Source: Chloroflexota bacterium
GTDB taxonomy: Bacteria > Chloroflexota > Anaerolineae > B4-G1 > SLSP01
NCBI GenBank assembly: GCA_009908585.1
Contig: JAAAOZ010000473.1
Span: 1-6,707 of the forward strand
Length of the DNA: 6,707 nucleotides
Direction of reading: 5' to 3'
The position numbers and the translations under genes were made by a program. Numbering within the stretch: position 1 is the first letter of the stretch; each line of letters opens with the position of its first letter. Under the pieces are notes generated by a model. That model was given only the letters and a program-made list of their open reading frames with translations, did not search any database and was not told the DNA's origin. Below, piece after piece: positions 1 to 6,186 of this stretch.

Positions 1-31
1 GCGAAAGGTTTTGGCTTGGTTAGCCGATCGC

Positions 32-78
32 GTCACTAAAATCGTTTTGTTACTAAGCGTCATTGGTCATTAGTCATG
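32..78. repeat. Short degenerate 7-bp tandem repeat overlapping the end of the minus-strand gene
   Basis: Three 7-bp units of the form GTCATTR run head to tail at 59-65, 66-72 and 73-78 (the last incomplete). Two related words, GTCACTAA (32-39) and GTTACTAA (49-56), lie 17 bp apart just before them. Read on the minus strand the units are GAC-headed (GACTAAT, GACCAAT), like the arrays at 6015-6045 and 6139-6186. The array overlaps the TAA stop of the minus-strand gene, whose last codons (His-Asp-stop) are therefore repeat-derived. Positions 1-31 show no supportable gene; an open frame ending in a stop at 72-74 is too short to call. Confidence 0.45.
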
Positions 79-528
79 CAACGCGAAGGCGATCAGGCCC
101 AGCACGCTCCACATGCCAATGCTGCGCCAGCGCGCGCGCCGCTCCGAGGCGATCTTGTGATCGAGATACCACCACCAATGCGCTTCGTCTAAGTCTTGGG
201 GATCGCGGGCCTCGCGCAGTGCGCTCAGCGCTTTGGCGCCGCCGAGCTTTTGGAGCAGGCGCGCTTGTTTGCTCTCGAGCTGCGAGGTGAGACTCTCAAA
301 TCGTACCTCCTCGGCGGGCATCTTCACGCCCTTCTCCTCCAGCGTGCGCAGCGCGGCGTTTGCTTGATCCAATAGGTGCAGAATCGCCTCGGCGTCCTCG
401 CGGTCGCCGTACTTCAACTTGCCCAATCGGATCTCCAATTGATTCAACGTCTCTCGCAGCGCATCGGCGGTCGTGTGAGCGGCGCGGCGTTGGCTTTTGC
501 CCAGTGCAGCAGCGATGTCTTTCCTCAT
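70..528 (-). CDS. Hypothetical helical protein with a C-terminal membrane segment
   Basis: This 152-residue protein is not from a family I recognise. It is almost entirely predicted helix, rich in Leu, Ala, Arg, Glu and Gln. A likely coiled-coil or helical-hairpin section covers residues 20-100. It is followed by a striking aromatic cluster (AHWWWYLDHK, 116-125), a basic patch (ERRARWR, 129-135) and a hydrophobic stretch (about 137-150) ending two residues before the stop. That layout suggests a tail-anchored protein with its bulk in the cytoplasm, which is inference from composition only. The ATG at 528-526 is preceded by GAGGTG (542-547 on the plus strand), but the spacing is a long 13 nt, so the start is moderately sure. 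TAA is followed directly by an in-frame TGA. The gene is divergent from the PatB-like gene. I found no convincing promoter for it. Steady coding character and length make it a real gene, probably lineage-specific. Confidence 0.72.
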   Translation of the reverse strand: MRKDIAAALGKSQRRAAHTTADALRETLNQLEIRLGKLKYGDREDAEAILHLLDQANAALRTLEEKGVKMPAEEVRFESLTSQLESKQARLLQKLGGAKALSALREARDPQDLDEAHWWWYLDHKIASERRARWRSIGMWSVLGLIAFALHD

Positions 529-562
529 AGATCGATTTTGTCACCTCGTGGGTATCAGTTTC

Positions 563-610
563 TTCTTCCTTCTATCCTATCTATTCCATCTACTCTATGC
601 TTCTATGCTA
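563..610. repeat. Pyrimidine-rich degenerate 8-bp repeat tract
   Basis: The stretch contains almost only C and T with regularly placed A and fits an 8-bp register. The clearest adjacent pair is CTATGCTT (595-602) and CTATGCTA (603-610); earlier units (for example TCTATCCT, 571-578) are more diverged. On the minus strand it is purine-rich (GCATAGAA-like units) and lies in the leader of the minus-strand gene, just upstream of its presumed ribosome-binding site at 542-547. No coding role is apparent. Confidence 0.45.
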
Positions 611-620
611 CCGAAGGTAG
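608..620. repeat. Short perfect inverted repeat, CTACC-GAA-GGTAG
   Basis: Five-base arms, 608-612 and 616-620, flank a 3-nt centre. It lies near the middle of the divergent intergenic region, at the end of the pyrimidine tract. No T-run follows on either strand, so it does not look like an intrinsic terminator. It could be a small operator or chance. Confidence 0.25.
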
Positions 621-648
621 GGGAGAATGCAAGTCGGGAGACGGATGA

Positions 649-680
649 GCGAGTCAGCGAGTCAGCGAATGGGCGAGTGA
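649..680. repeat. Four-copy 8-bp tandem repeat (GCGAGTCA family)
   Basis: Two perfect adjacent copies of GCGAGTCA (649-656, 657-664) are followed by two variants that keep the GCGA head (665-672 and 673-680). Weaker 8-bp units can be traced back to about 633. The array ends 10 bp before the -35 element of the PatB-like gene. The minus-strand unit, TGACTCGC, shares the TGACT core with the GAC-headed arrays near 6030 and 6165. Confidence 0.7.
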
Positions 681-689
681 TACCTGTGC

Positions 690-718
690 TTGATTGTTCT
701 GTGGGGGACGGTTACAAT
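690..718 (+). promoter_or_regulatory. Sigma70-type promoter for the PatB-like gene
   Basis: The -35 hexamer TTGATT (690-695; 4 of 6 consensus bases) and the -10 hexamer TACAAT (713-718; 5 of 6) are separated by exactly 17 bp. Transcription would start near 725, giving a leader of about 40 nt before the ATG at 766. This is the best-matching promoter I found in the window. It lies immediately downstream of the 8-bp repeat array. Confidence 0.65.
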
Positions 719-735
719 AGGCCAGATGGCATTGT
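714..735. promoter_or_regulatory. Possible operator: inverted repeat over the -10 and start site
   Basis: Outer arms ACAAT (714-718) and ATTGT (731-735) are perfect complements 12 bp apart. Between them GCCA (721-724) and TGGC (727-730) form a second complementary pair, offset by one base from the outer centre. The element covers the -10 box and predicted start of transcription, where a repressor would act. Most of the left arm would not be transcribed, so a DNA operator fits better than an RNA hairpin. Confidence 0.3.
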
Positions 736-765
736 GAAAGGATTTGTTCTAACGAGGAGATTTGA

Positions 766-1935
766 ATGGTAGATGATCTTGAATTTGGTTTTGATGAAAT
801 CATCGAGCGCCGGACGACGCCGAGCATCAAGTGGCATTGGTACCCGGAGGAGGCGCTGCCGATGTGGGTGGCGGATATGGACTTCCGTTCGCCGCCGGCG
901 GTGATCGCGGCGCTGCGCGAGCGGGCGGCGCACGGCGTCTACGGCTACGAGCAATGTCCCGCTGCGCTGCGCGAGGAGGTTGTGGCGCGCTTGAAGCGCC
1001 TCTACGATTGGGAGGCGCCGGTCGAGGCGCTCGTCTTCCTGCCCGGCGTCGTGCCCGGCTTCAACCTGGCGATCCGCGCCTTCACCGCGCCGGGCGACGG
1101 CGTGATGATCCAGACGCCGATCTATCCGCCGATTTTGCACGCGGCTGATCCGATCGGGCGGTTGGATCAGCAAATGCAGTTGACGCAGCAGGCGGACGGC
1201 AGCTATGGGGTGGAGTTCGATCTCTTCGAGCGGACGCTCACGCCGGAGACGCGGATGTTCCTGCTCTGCAATCCCCATAATCCCGTGGGGCGCGTCTTCC
1301 GGGAGGACGAACTGACGCGCATGGCCGAGATCTGCCTGGCGCACGATCTGCTGATTTGCTCCGACGAGATCCACGGCGATCTGATCTTCGACGGCCGCGA
1401 GCACCGGCCCCTCGCCGCGTTGGATCCCGAGATCGCGATGCGCACCATCACCCTGATGGCGCCGAGCAAGACCTTCAACATCGCCGGGCTGCACTGCGCC
1501 TTCGCCGTGATCCCTAACGTGACGTTGCGGAAGCGATTTCAAAAGGCGCGGCGTGGCATCGTCTCCCACGTCAATGTGATGGGCTACGCGGCGGGCTTGG
1601 CCGCCTATTGTGAGGGCGGGCCGTGGCTGCGGGCGCTGCTGGCTTATCTGGAGGGGAATCGCGATCGCCTCTTCGATTACGTGACGACGCACTTCCCGGC
1701 GATCAAGATCGCCAAGCCGGAAGGCACCTACTTAGCGTGGTTGGATTGTCGCGAGGCCGGCCTACCGGGCAATCCCCAAGAGTTCTTCCTGGAGCGTGGC
1801 AAGGTCGTCTTCAACGACGGCGCGATCTTCGGCCCCGGCGGCGAGGGCTTCGTGCGCTTGAACTTCGGTTGTCCCCGTGAGTTGCTGGATGAGGGTTTGC
1901 GTCGGATCTCACAGGCGATGGCGACGTTGTCATAG
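766..1935 (+). CDS. patB: PLP-dependent MalY/PatB family C-S lyase (cystathionine beta-lyase) / aminotransferase
   Basis: This 389-residue protein has the usual length and motifs of the MalY/PatB branch of fold-type I PLP enzymes. Visible are the N-terminal MWVADMDF signature (33-40), the CNPHNPVGRVF loop (168-178, containing the Asn that contacts the PLP ring), SDEIHGDLIF (199-208, with the Asp that pairs with the pyridine nitrogen), SKTFNIAGL (234-242) with the Schiff-base Lys235, and RLNFGCPR (364-371) with the substrate-carboxylate Arg364. Family members cleave the C-S bond of cystathionine or cysteine conjugates, giving homocysteine or a thiol plus pyruvate and ammonia. Some act as aminotransferases, and E. 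coli MalY also represses the maltose regulon. The protein should be cytosolic and dimeric; no signal peptide is seen. The start is well fixed by GAGGAG at 754-759, 6 nt before the ATG. Family assignment is secure; the exact substrate is not. Divergent from the gene at 70-528; no clear terminator separates it from the kinase operon. Confidence 0.93.
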   Translation: MVDDLEFGFDEIIERRTTPSIKWHWYPEEALPMWVADMDFRSPPAVIAALRERAAHGVYGYEQCPAALREEVVARLKRLYDWEAPVEALVFLPGVVPGFNLAIRAFTAPGDGVMIQTPIYPPILHAADPIGRLDQQMQLTQQADGSYGVEFDLFERTLTPETRMFLLCNPHNPVGRVFREDELTRMAEICLAHDLLICSDEIHGDLIFDGREHRPLAALDPEIAMRTITLMAPSKTFNIAGLHCAFAVIPNVTLRKRFQKARRGIVSHVNVMGYAAGLAAYCEGGPWLRALLAYLEGNRDRLFDYVTTHFPAIKIAKPEGTYLAWLDCREAGLPGNPQEFFLERGKVVFNDGAIFGPGGEGFVRLNFGCPRELLDEGLRRISQAMATLS

Positions 1936-1959
1936 TTGCAGCCAAAGAGTGTGTATCCC

Positions 1960-1987
1960 TTGTGAATTTATGGTTTTTTGCTACCAT
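1960..1987 (+). promoter_or_regulatory. Candidate promoter for the two-kinase operon
   Basis: TTGTGA (1960-1965) and TACCAT (1982-1987) are separated by 16 bp, each matching 4 of 6 sigma70 consensus bases; a T-rich stretch (1976-1979) lies in the spacer. Transcription would start near 1994, about 50 nt before the preferred ATG. The match is moderate. The gap after the PatB-like gene shows no terminator hairpin, so read-through from that gene is also possible. Confidence 0.4.
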
Positions 1988-2044
1988 GACCTTGGAAAGA
2001 AAGGATAATGTCGCGCGGTGAACGCGCCTGTGAGGGAGCACGAT

Positions 2045-4621
2045 ATGCCAGCGGTATCCCCAGACCAAGTCACAGATACGCAATCGCAATCATTGGAGAT
2101 CGAGATCGACGATGCGGCGCTGCGTCAGTCGCTGAATGCCGATCTGCGTGATTCGCTGCGCACCATCACGTTAGCTCTGGTCGTGCTCTTCGTGATCTTC
2201 ACGATGCGTCATCTCTTCCTGACGGCGGGTGCGGTGGGGCGGGTGATGACCATCGCCTCGGTGATCACCGTGGCGCTCCTCCTCGCGCTCGCCTGGGCGC
2301 TCAAACGCTGGCATCTGCCGCCCAAGTACGCACACACTGTGATCTTCGGCTTGGCGATGATCTCGGCGGGGGATACATTGCTGCACCTTATTCTGGCCGC
2401 GAATCCTCTTCAGACGACTAACCTGATTCTCATCGTCGTCGCAGTGGGCTTCCTCTGCTTCTCCCGCCTCTGGTGGGGCGTGATTGTGGGGATCATTGAT
2501 GTCAGTTGGCTGATCGCGGCGATGGCTGTGAGGGAGAGCTTCACCGAGATGTGGACACATTTTGGGGTGGCCTTGATTTCCTCGACCGTCGTCTCGTTCA
2601 TCGTGCATATGGCGCGATTGCGCACCTTCCGTCGCTTGGAGCGTCTACGTGTCCGCGATACCCAACAGCAGGCACAGTTGAAATCTGCGTTGGAGAGCAC
2701 AGAGCAATTCCGCCGCTCGTTGCAGGCGACGATCGGCATCGCGCGATACATCTCCTCGATCTTGGATCTGGATGAGCTGCTGGAGCAGGTCGCCGAGCTG
2801 ATCAAGCGGCGCTACAGCTATCATTACGTGGCTATTTATCTGTTGGATGAGACAAAATCCTATTTGGTGCTGTGGGCGGGTACAGGGGAGGTGGGACAGG
2901 CGCGCAAGGCCGAAGGCTATCAATTGGAGATTGATGGTCCTGGCTTGATCACGTGGGCGGCCCGTAAACGACGGGCGGCTGGCGCGGACGACGTCCAGAA
3001 GGATGGCCGCTTTCTTTCGACAGAAGATTTACCGGACACGCGCTCAGAGTTGGTCCTACCGCTGCAATTGGGTAAAGACTTGCTAGGCGTCTTGGATATT
3101 CAGAGCAACACGCCACACGCCTTCGCCGATGAGGATGTCCGCATCTTCGAAGCGCTGGCCGCGCAGATCGCCATCGCCATCGAGAACGCGCGGATGTATC
3201 ATCGCGAGCGGCAGCGGCGTTTGCTCACCGAGAAGCTCTATGATGTAGGGCAGGCGCTCTCCAGCACGCTGGATCTCTCGGAGGTGTTGGAGATCATCCT
3301 CGCGCAGCTCGCCGAGATCGTGCCGTATGATCGCGGGTCGGTGATGCTGCGCAGCGATCTCGTCGGCGGTGACGGGAAGGCATTGGTCTTCGCTGCTGTG
3401 CGAGGCTTCCCGGAGGCCGCCAATCCGCTGGAGATGCACGTGCCTATCAAGGAGGAGGATGTCTTTCTGGAGATGGCGCGCACGCAGCGCCCGGTCATCG
3501 TGCCGGAGGTGGAGCGCCGGTCGGATTGGGAGTATCTGGAGGATCTGCCGCCCGCGCGCTCCTGGTTTGGCGTCCCCTTGATTTTAGCGGATGGTGCGAT
3601 TGGTATGCTCTCCATCACGCGCGAGCGCCCTGATCCCTACACGGATGAGGAGGTGCAGTTGGCCGCCGGGTTCGCCGGGCACGCGGCGGTCGCGCTGGAG
3701 AACGCGCGTCTCTATGATAACCTTGCCACAGCTAAATTAGATTTGGAGGAGACCGTCGCGAAACTGGAGGAGCGCACGGAAGATCTGCGCCTCGCCTACG
3801 CACAGCTGGAGCGGTTGGATCGCACGAAATCCGATTTCATCAGCGTGGCCTCTCACGAGTTGCGAACGCCCCTCACGGTCCTCAAAGGGTACAGTCAAAT
3901 TCTATTGGGCGCGGAGCCGATTAAGAAGGATGAGTATTACAGCCAATTGGTCGCCGGTATGCAATCCGGCACGGCGCGCTTGAACACCATCGTCGAAAGT
4001 ATGTTGGATATGGCGAAGATCGACGGGCGGGCGTTGCAACTCCATCCAGAATCCATCTCGCTCGCCATGGTGCTGGCATCCGTCGCCAAATCCCTCCAAG
4101 ACGTCCTCAAGCAGCGATCGTTGAACTTCGTGCAGGAGGGTCTGTCGAAGCTGCCCCGGATCGAGGCGGATGCGAACGGCCTGCGCAAGGTTTTTTATCA
4201 TCTGGTGGTTAACGCCATCAAGTACACCCCCGATGGTGGGACGATTACCGTCGCGGGGCGCGTATTGCCGGCGACCGAGGGATACTACGCCAAGGGTGGG
4301 GTGGAGATCACCGTTCAGGACACCGGTATTGGCATCGATCCTCATTTGCAGGATTTGATCTTCACCAAGTTTTATCAGAGCGGGGAAGTGGCGTTACACT
4401 CCTCCGGCTCGACGAAATTCAAGGGCGGCGGGCCTGGCCTGGGCTTGGCGATTGCGCACGGCATTGTTGATGCTCATGGCGGTAAGATTTGGGTGGAAAG
4501 TCCTGGCCATGATGAGGAAACATGCCCTGGTAGTACTTTCCATGTTCAACTTCCGCTGACCGCTCGGGTTTTGCTGGAAGACGAGAGCCCCGAGATGGCG
4601 GTGGATCATACTGTTGGATGA
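2045..4621 (+). CDS. Membrane-bound hybrid-sensing histidine kinase (6 TM, 2 GAF, HisKA, HATPase_c)
   Basis: This 858-residue sensor kinase should autophosphorylate on a His and pass phosphate to a response regulator. An acidic N-terminus precedes six predicted membrane helices (about 39-59, 65-86, 96-118, 124-139, 142-161, 171-189), then a charged coiled-coil linker (190-226). Two GAF domains (about 239-383 and 406-554) each begin with an S-S-x-L-D-L motif. A second coiled coil (555-596) leads to HisKA with ASHELRTP, phosphoacceptor His604. HATPase_c (705-839) has the N-box Asn723 (VVNAIKYTP), G1 box DTGIGI (759-764), F box FTKFYQ (773-778) and lid GGGPGLGLAI, so catalysis looks intact. There is no receiver or HAMP domain. 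The membrane part has large loop-free hydrophobic blocks and no recognised ligand domain. ATG 2045 is preferred because AGGGAG (2033-2038) lies 6 nt upstream; GTG 2018, nine codons earlier, is possible but its AAAGGA is 12 nt away. First gene of a pair with the kinase at 4643. Confidence 0.93.
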   Translation: MPAVSPDQVTDTQSQSLEIEIDDAALRQSLNADLRDSLRTITLALVVLFVIFTMRHLFLTAGAVGRVMTIASVITVALLLALAWALKRWHLPPKYAHTVIFGLAMISAGDTLLHLILAANPLQTTNLILIVVAVGFLCFSRLWWGVIVGIIDVSWLIAAMAVRESFTEMWTHFGVALISSTVVSFIVHMARLRTFRRLERLRVRDTQQQAQLKSALESTEQFRRSLQATIGIARYISSILDLDELLEQVAELIKRRYSYHYVAIYLLDETKSYLVLWAGTGEVGQARKAEGYQLEIDGPGLITWAARKRRAAGADDVQKDGRFLSTEDLPDTRSELVLPLQLGKDLLGVLDIQSNTPHAFADEDVRIFEALAAQIAIAIENARMYHRERQRRLLTEKLYDVGQALSSTLDLSEVLEIILAQLAEIVPYDRGSVMLRSDLVGGDGKALVFAAVRGFPEAANPLEMHVPIKEEDVFLEMARTQRPVIVPEVERRSDWEYLEDLPPARSWFGVPLILADGAIGMLSITRERPDPYTDEEVQLAAGFAGHAAVALENARLYDNLATAKLDLEETVAKLEERTEDLRLAYAQLERLDRTKSDFISVASHELRTPLTVLKGYSQILLGAEPIKKDEYYSQLVAGMQSGTARLNTIVESMLDMAKIDGRALQLHPESISLAMVLASVAKSLQDVLKQRSLNFVQEGLSKLPRIEADANGLRKVFYHLVVNAIKYTPDGGTITVAGRVLPATEGYYAKGGVEITVQDTGIGIDPHLQDLIFTKFYQSGEVALHSSGSTKFKGGGPGLGLAIAHGIVDAHGGKIWVESPGHDEETCPGSTFHVQLPLTARVLLEDESPEMAVDHTVG

Positions 4622-4631
4622 CGAGCGATGG

Positions 4632-4637
4632 AGGAGG
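4632..4637 (+). promoter_or_regulatory. Perfect Shine-Dalgarno that decides the start of the second kinase
   Basis: AGGAGG matches the consensus exactly and sits 5 nt before ATG 4643. It lies inside the longer reading frame that begins at ATG 4628, where no good ribosome-binding site is seen. This favours 4643 over 4628 (and over ATG 4640, only 2 nt away). Confidence 0.7.
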
Positions 4638-4642
4638 GGATG

Positions 4643-5983
4643 ATGGAGATAAAGCACGTGCAGCCGTTGAAAACGCCTGATCTTGAGTTAGAGGCTTGTC
4701 CAGAGGTCAAGGTCAAAATCTCGAAGTTGGAGCGGGTCGTCTCGATTAGTCAGATGTTGACGTCTACGTTGGATCTCAATAAGCTGTTGGATCTGATCAT
4801 TCACACGGCGGGTGAGTTGGTGGAAGCGGGGGCCGCTTCGATTATGTTGGCTGATGAGCGCACGGGCGAGCTATTCTTCGCGGCCTCGACCGGCTCAAGC
4901 AAAGAGGAGTTGCAGCACATCCAGGTGCCGATTGAGGGCAGCATCGCGGGTACCATCTACACCAGCGGCGAGCCGTTGATCGCGGAGGATGTGAGCAAGG
5001 ATGCTCGCCACTTCACCGGTGTGGATCAGAGCCTGCGCTTCCAGACTCGTCAAATCCTGGGCGTGCCGCTCCATGTTCGGGATCGTTGCATCGGCGTGTT
5101 GGAGGCGCTCAACAAACAGGGAGATGCTTCCTTCAATCAGGATGATGTGGACGTGCTCTCCACGATTTCCTCTCAAGCTGCTATCGCAATTGACAACGCT
5201 CGGTTGATCTCGCGCCTCCGCGAGGCCAATCGTAGCTTGGCGGAGTTGGATCAGCTCAAATCCAACTTCATCAGCATCGCCTCGCACGAACTGCGCACGC
5301 CATTGATGATCGTGCAGGGCTACGCCAACTTCTTGAGTGAGCAGGTCACCGAGGAGGCGTCTCACGATCTGGCGATGGTGTTGCGCGGCGTCCGCAAGTT
5401 GCAGTCGGTCATTGATCAGATGACGAACTTGAACTACTTGGAAGGTAGCCAAGTTGCGCTGGAGCGCGAGTACTTTATCCTCCAGGATGTGATCGACGAG
5501 GTGTTAATGGATTGGGAACAGATGATGGCCGCCAAGTCGCTGGAGTTGCGGCAGCAACTTCCCAAAGCGGATATCTATGTCCAGGCGGATCGAGCGAAGA
5601 TCTCGTTGGTGATGAACAACCTCTTGAACAACGCGGTGGCGTTCACGCCGAAGGGGGGGCGCGTGGAGATTCGCGTCCGCCCGCTGACCGGCGCCGTGGC
5701 GATCTCCGTCGTGGACACAGGTATCGGTATTCCCAAGAAAGATCTCAATCGTGTCTTCGACCCTTTCTATCAGGTGGAGAGCCATCTCACGCGCCATCAT
5801 GAGGGGCTGGGGCTGGGGCTGGCGATTGCCCGCCAGGTGGTGCGCCAACACGGTGGGCGCATCTGGGCCGAAAGTGTGTTGGGCCAAGGGAGCCGCTTCA
5901 TTTTTACACTGCCCAGTGTCCCGCGCGCTAAAGTGGAACAGGAACGGGAGCAGGAGATGAAGGATGAGGCCGAGGTGCCGTGA
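4643..5983 (+). CDS. Soluble sensor histidine kinase (GAF-HisKA-HATPase_c)
   Basis: This 446-residue cytoplasmic kinase has no membrane segment or signal peptide. A short charged N-terminus leads into a GAF domain (about 39-186) opened by the T-S-T-L-D-L motif (40-45). A helical linker carries on into HisKA with ASHELRTP, phosphoacceptor His215. HATPase_c (310-423) shows the N-box Asn330 (LLNNAVAFTP), DTGIGIP (358-364), an F box DPFYQ and the lid GLGLGLAI (388-395). The tail (about 426-446) is highly charged. All catalytic boxes are intact. It closely resembles the C-terminal half of the upstream kinase: compare LKSNFISIASHELRTPL here with TKSDFISVASHELRTPL there. A tandem duplication with loss or gain of the membrane part is therefore likely. 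It starts 21 nt after the upstream stop, so the two are co-transcribed and probably act in one pathway. No response regulator is nearby. An upstream ATG at 4628 would add five residues. Confidence 0.93.
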   Translation: MEIKHVQPLKTPDLELEACPEVKVKISKLERVVSISQMLTSTLDLNKLLDLIIHTAGELVEAGAASIMLADERTGELFFAASTGSSKEELQHIQVPIEGSIAGTIYTSGEPLIAEDVSKDARHFTGVDQSLRFQTRQILGVPLHVRDRCIGVLEALNKQGDASFNQDDVDVLSTISSQAAIAIDNARLISRLREANRSLAELDQLKSNFISIASHELRTPLMIVQGYANFLSEQVTEEASHDLAMVLRGVRKLQSVIDQMTNLNYLEGSQVALEREYFILQDVIDEVLMDWEQMMAAKSLELRQQLPKADIYVQADRAKISLVMNNLLNNAVAFTPKGGRVEIRVRPLTGAVAISVVDTGIGIPKKDLNRVFDPFYQVESHLTRHHEGLGLGLAIARQVVRQHGGRIWAESVLGQGSRFIFTLPSVPRAKVEQEREQEMKDEAEVP

Positions 5984-6014
5984 GCGAGAAGCAAACCTTA
6001 TTTCGCGAGGTTGT

Positions 6015-6045
6015 GACTGCTCGACGACGGACTATCTGACTAAGG
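6015..6045. repeat. GAC-headed ~8-bp repeat array, copy 1
   Basis: GAC heads recur at 6015, 6023, 6030 and 6038, spacings 8, 7 and 8 bp. The units are degenerate apart from the head. GACTATCT at 6030-6037 recurs exactly in the second array at 6162-6169. The array starts 31 bp after the stop of the second kinase. Confidence 0.5.
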
Positions 6046-6134
6046 TAGTTCCAGAAATTAAAACCTCCCAAACCTGATGTTTTTTCCCTCTGAAAACTCC
6101 CCGTTTTTGGGAGACTTATTTTCTTGGAACGGCC
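6044..6134 (+). other. Nested inverted-repeat element, possible structured RNA
   Basis: Outer arms: GTTCC (6048-6052) pairs with GGAAC (6126-6130), extended inward by GAAA (6054-6057) with TTTC (6120-6123) across a small A/TT bulge, and outward by G6044-G6045 with C6133-C6134. Nested inside, CTCCCAAA (6065-6072) pairs perfectly with TTTGGGAG (6106-6113), 33 nt apart. The arms enclose each other in order, so one composite RNA fold is possible. No known RNA family is recognised. Confidence 0.4.
6097..6125 (+). terminator. Weak candidate intrinsic terminator after the kinase operon
   Basis: CTCCC (6097-6101) and GGGAG (6109-6113) form a 5-bp G/C-rich hairpin with a 7-nt T-rich loop. It is followed by a T-rich but interrupted tract (6116-6125). 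The same right arm can pair with the longer upstream arm at 6065-6072. The stem is short and the T-tract imperfect, so termination may be partial. Confidence 0.4.
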
Positions 6135-6138
6135 TAAA

Positions 6139-6186
6139 GACCATTTGACCATTCGACTACAGACTATCTGGCTACTTGACTAATTG
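6139..6186. repeat. GAC-headed 8-bp repeat array, copy 2, ending at the Shine-Dalgarno
   Basis: Unit heads (GAC, or GGC/GGG in the variants) fall at 6139, 6147, 6155, 6162, 6170, 6178 and 6186: spacings 8, 8, 7, 8, 8, 8. Typical units are GACCATTT (6139-6146) and GACTATCT (6162-6169). The last head is the start of GGGAGG, the ribosome-binding site of the downstream gene. Confidence 0.65.

Noticed and set aside
296..544. Overlapping minus-strand frame starting at GTG 544
   Set aside because: The product is Arg-rich without domain character, and it overlaps the better 152-residue frame, with which it shares the upstream region.
649..680. CRISPR-like array
   Set aside because: Units are 8 bp and directly adjacent without spacers; it is a simple tandem repeat.
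712..1692. Long open frame on the minus strand across the PatB-like gene
   Set aside because: Its product is Arg/His/Gln-rich low-complexity typical of an antisense shadow of a GC-rich gene, while the plus strand carries all motifs of a known enzyme.
5653..5659. Seven-G homopolymer as a possible frameshift or phase-variation site
   Set aside because: The frame continues intact through the whole ATPase domain, and the run encodes a usual Lys-Gly-Gly segment.
5803..5822. G-rich run with four G-tracts, possible G-quadruplex
   Set aside because: It encodes the conserved GLGLGL lid of the kinase ATP-binding domain; codon choice alone explains it.
6073..6094. CTGATG and CTGA words suggesting a kink-turn or C/D box
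   Set aside because: No flanking helices pair in the way a kink-turn needs; likely chance.
6077..6148. A 23-codon open frame (Phe-rich, one Trp) inside the structured leader, resembling an attenuation leader peptide
   Set aside because: There is no ribosome-binding site before its ATG (the preceding bases are CCTCCC-like, the opposite of a Shine-Dalgarno), and no run of one amino acid's codons.
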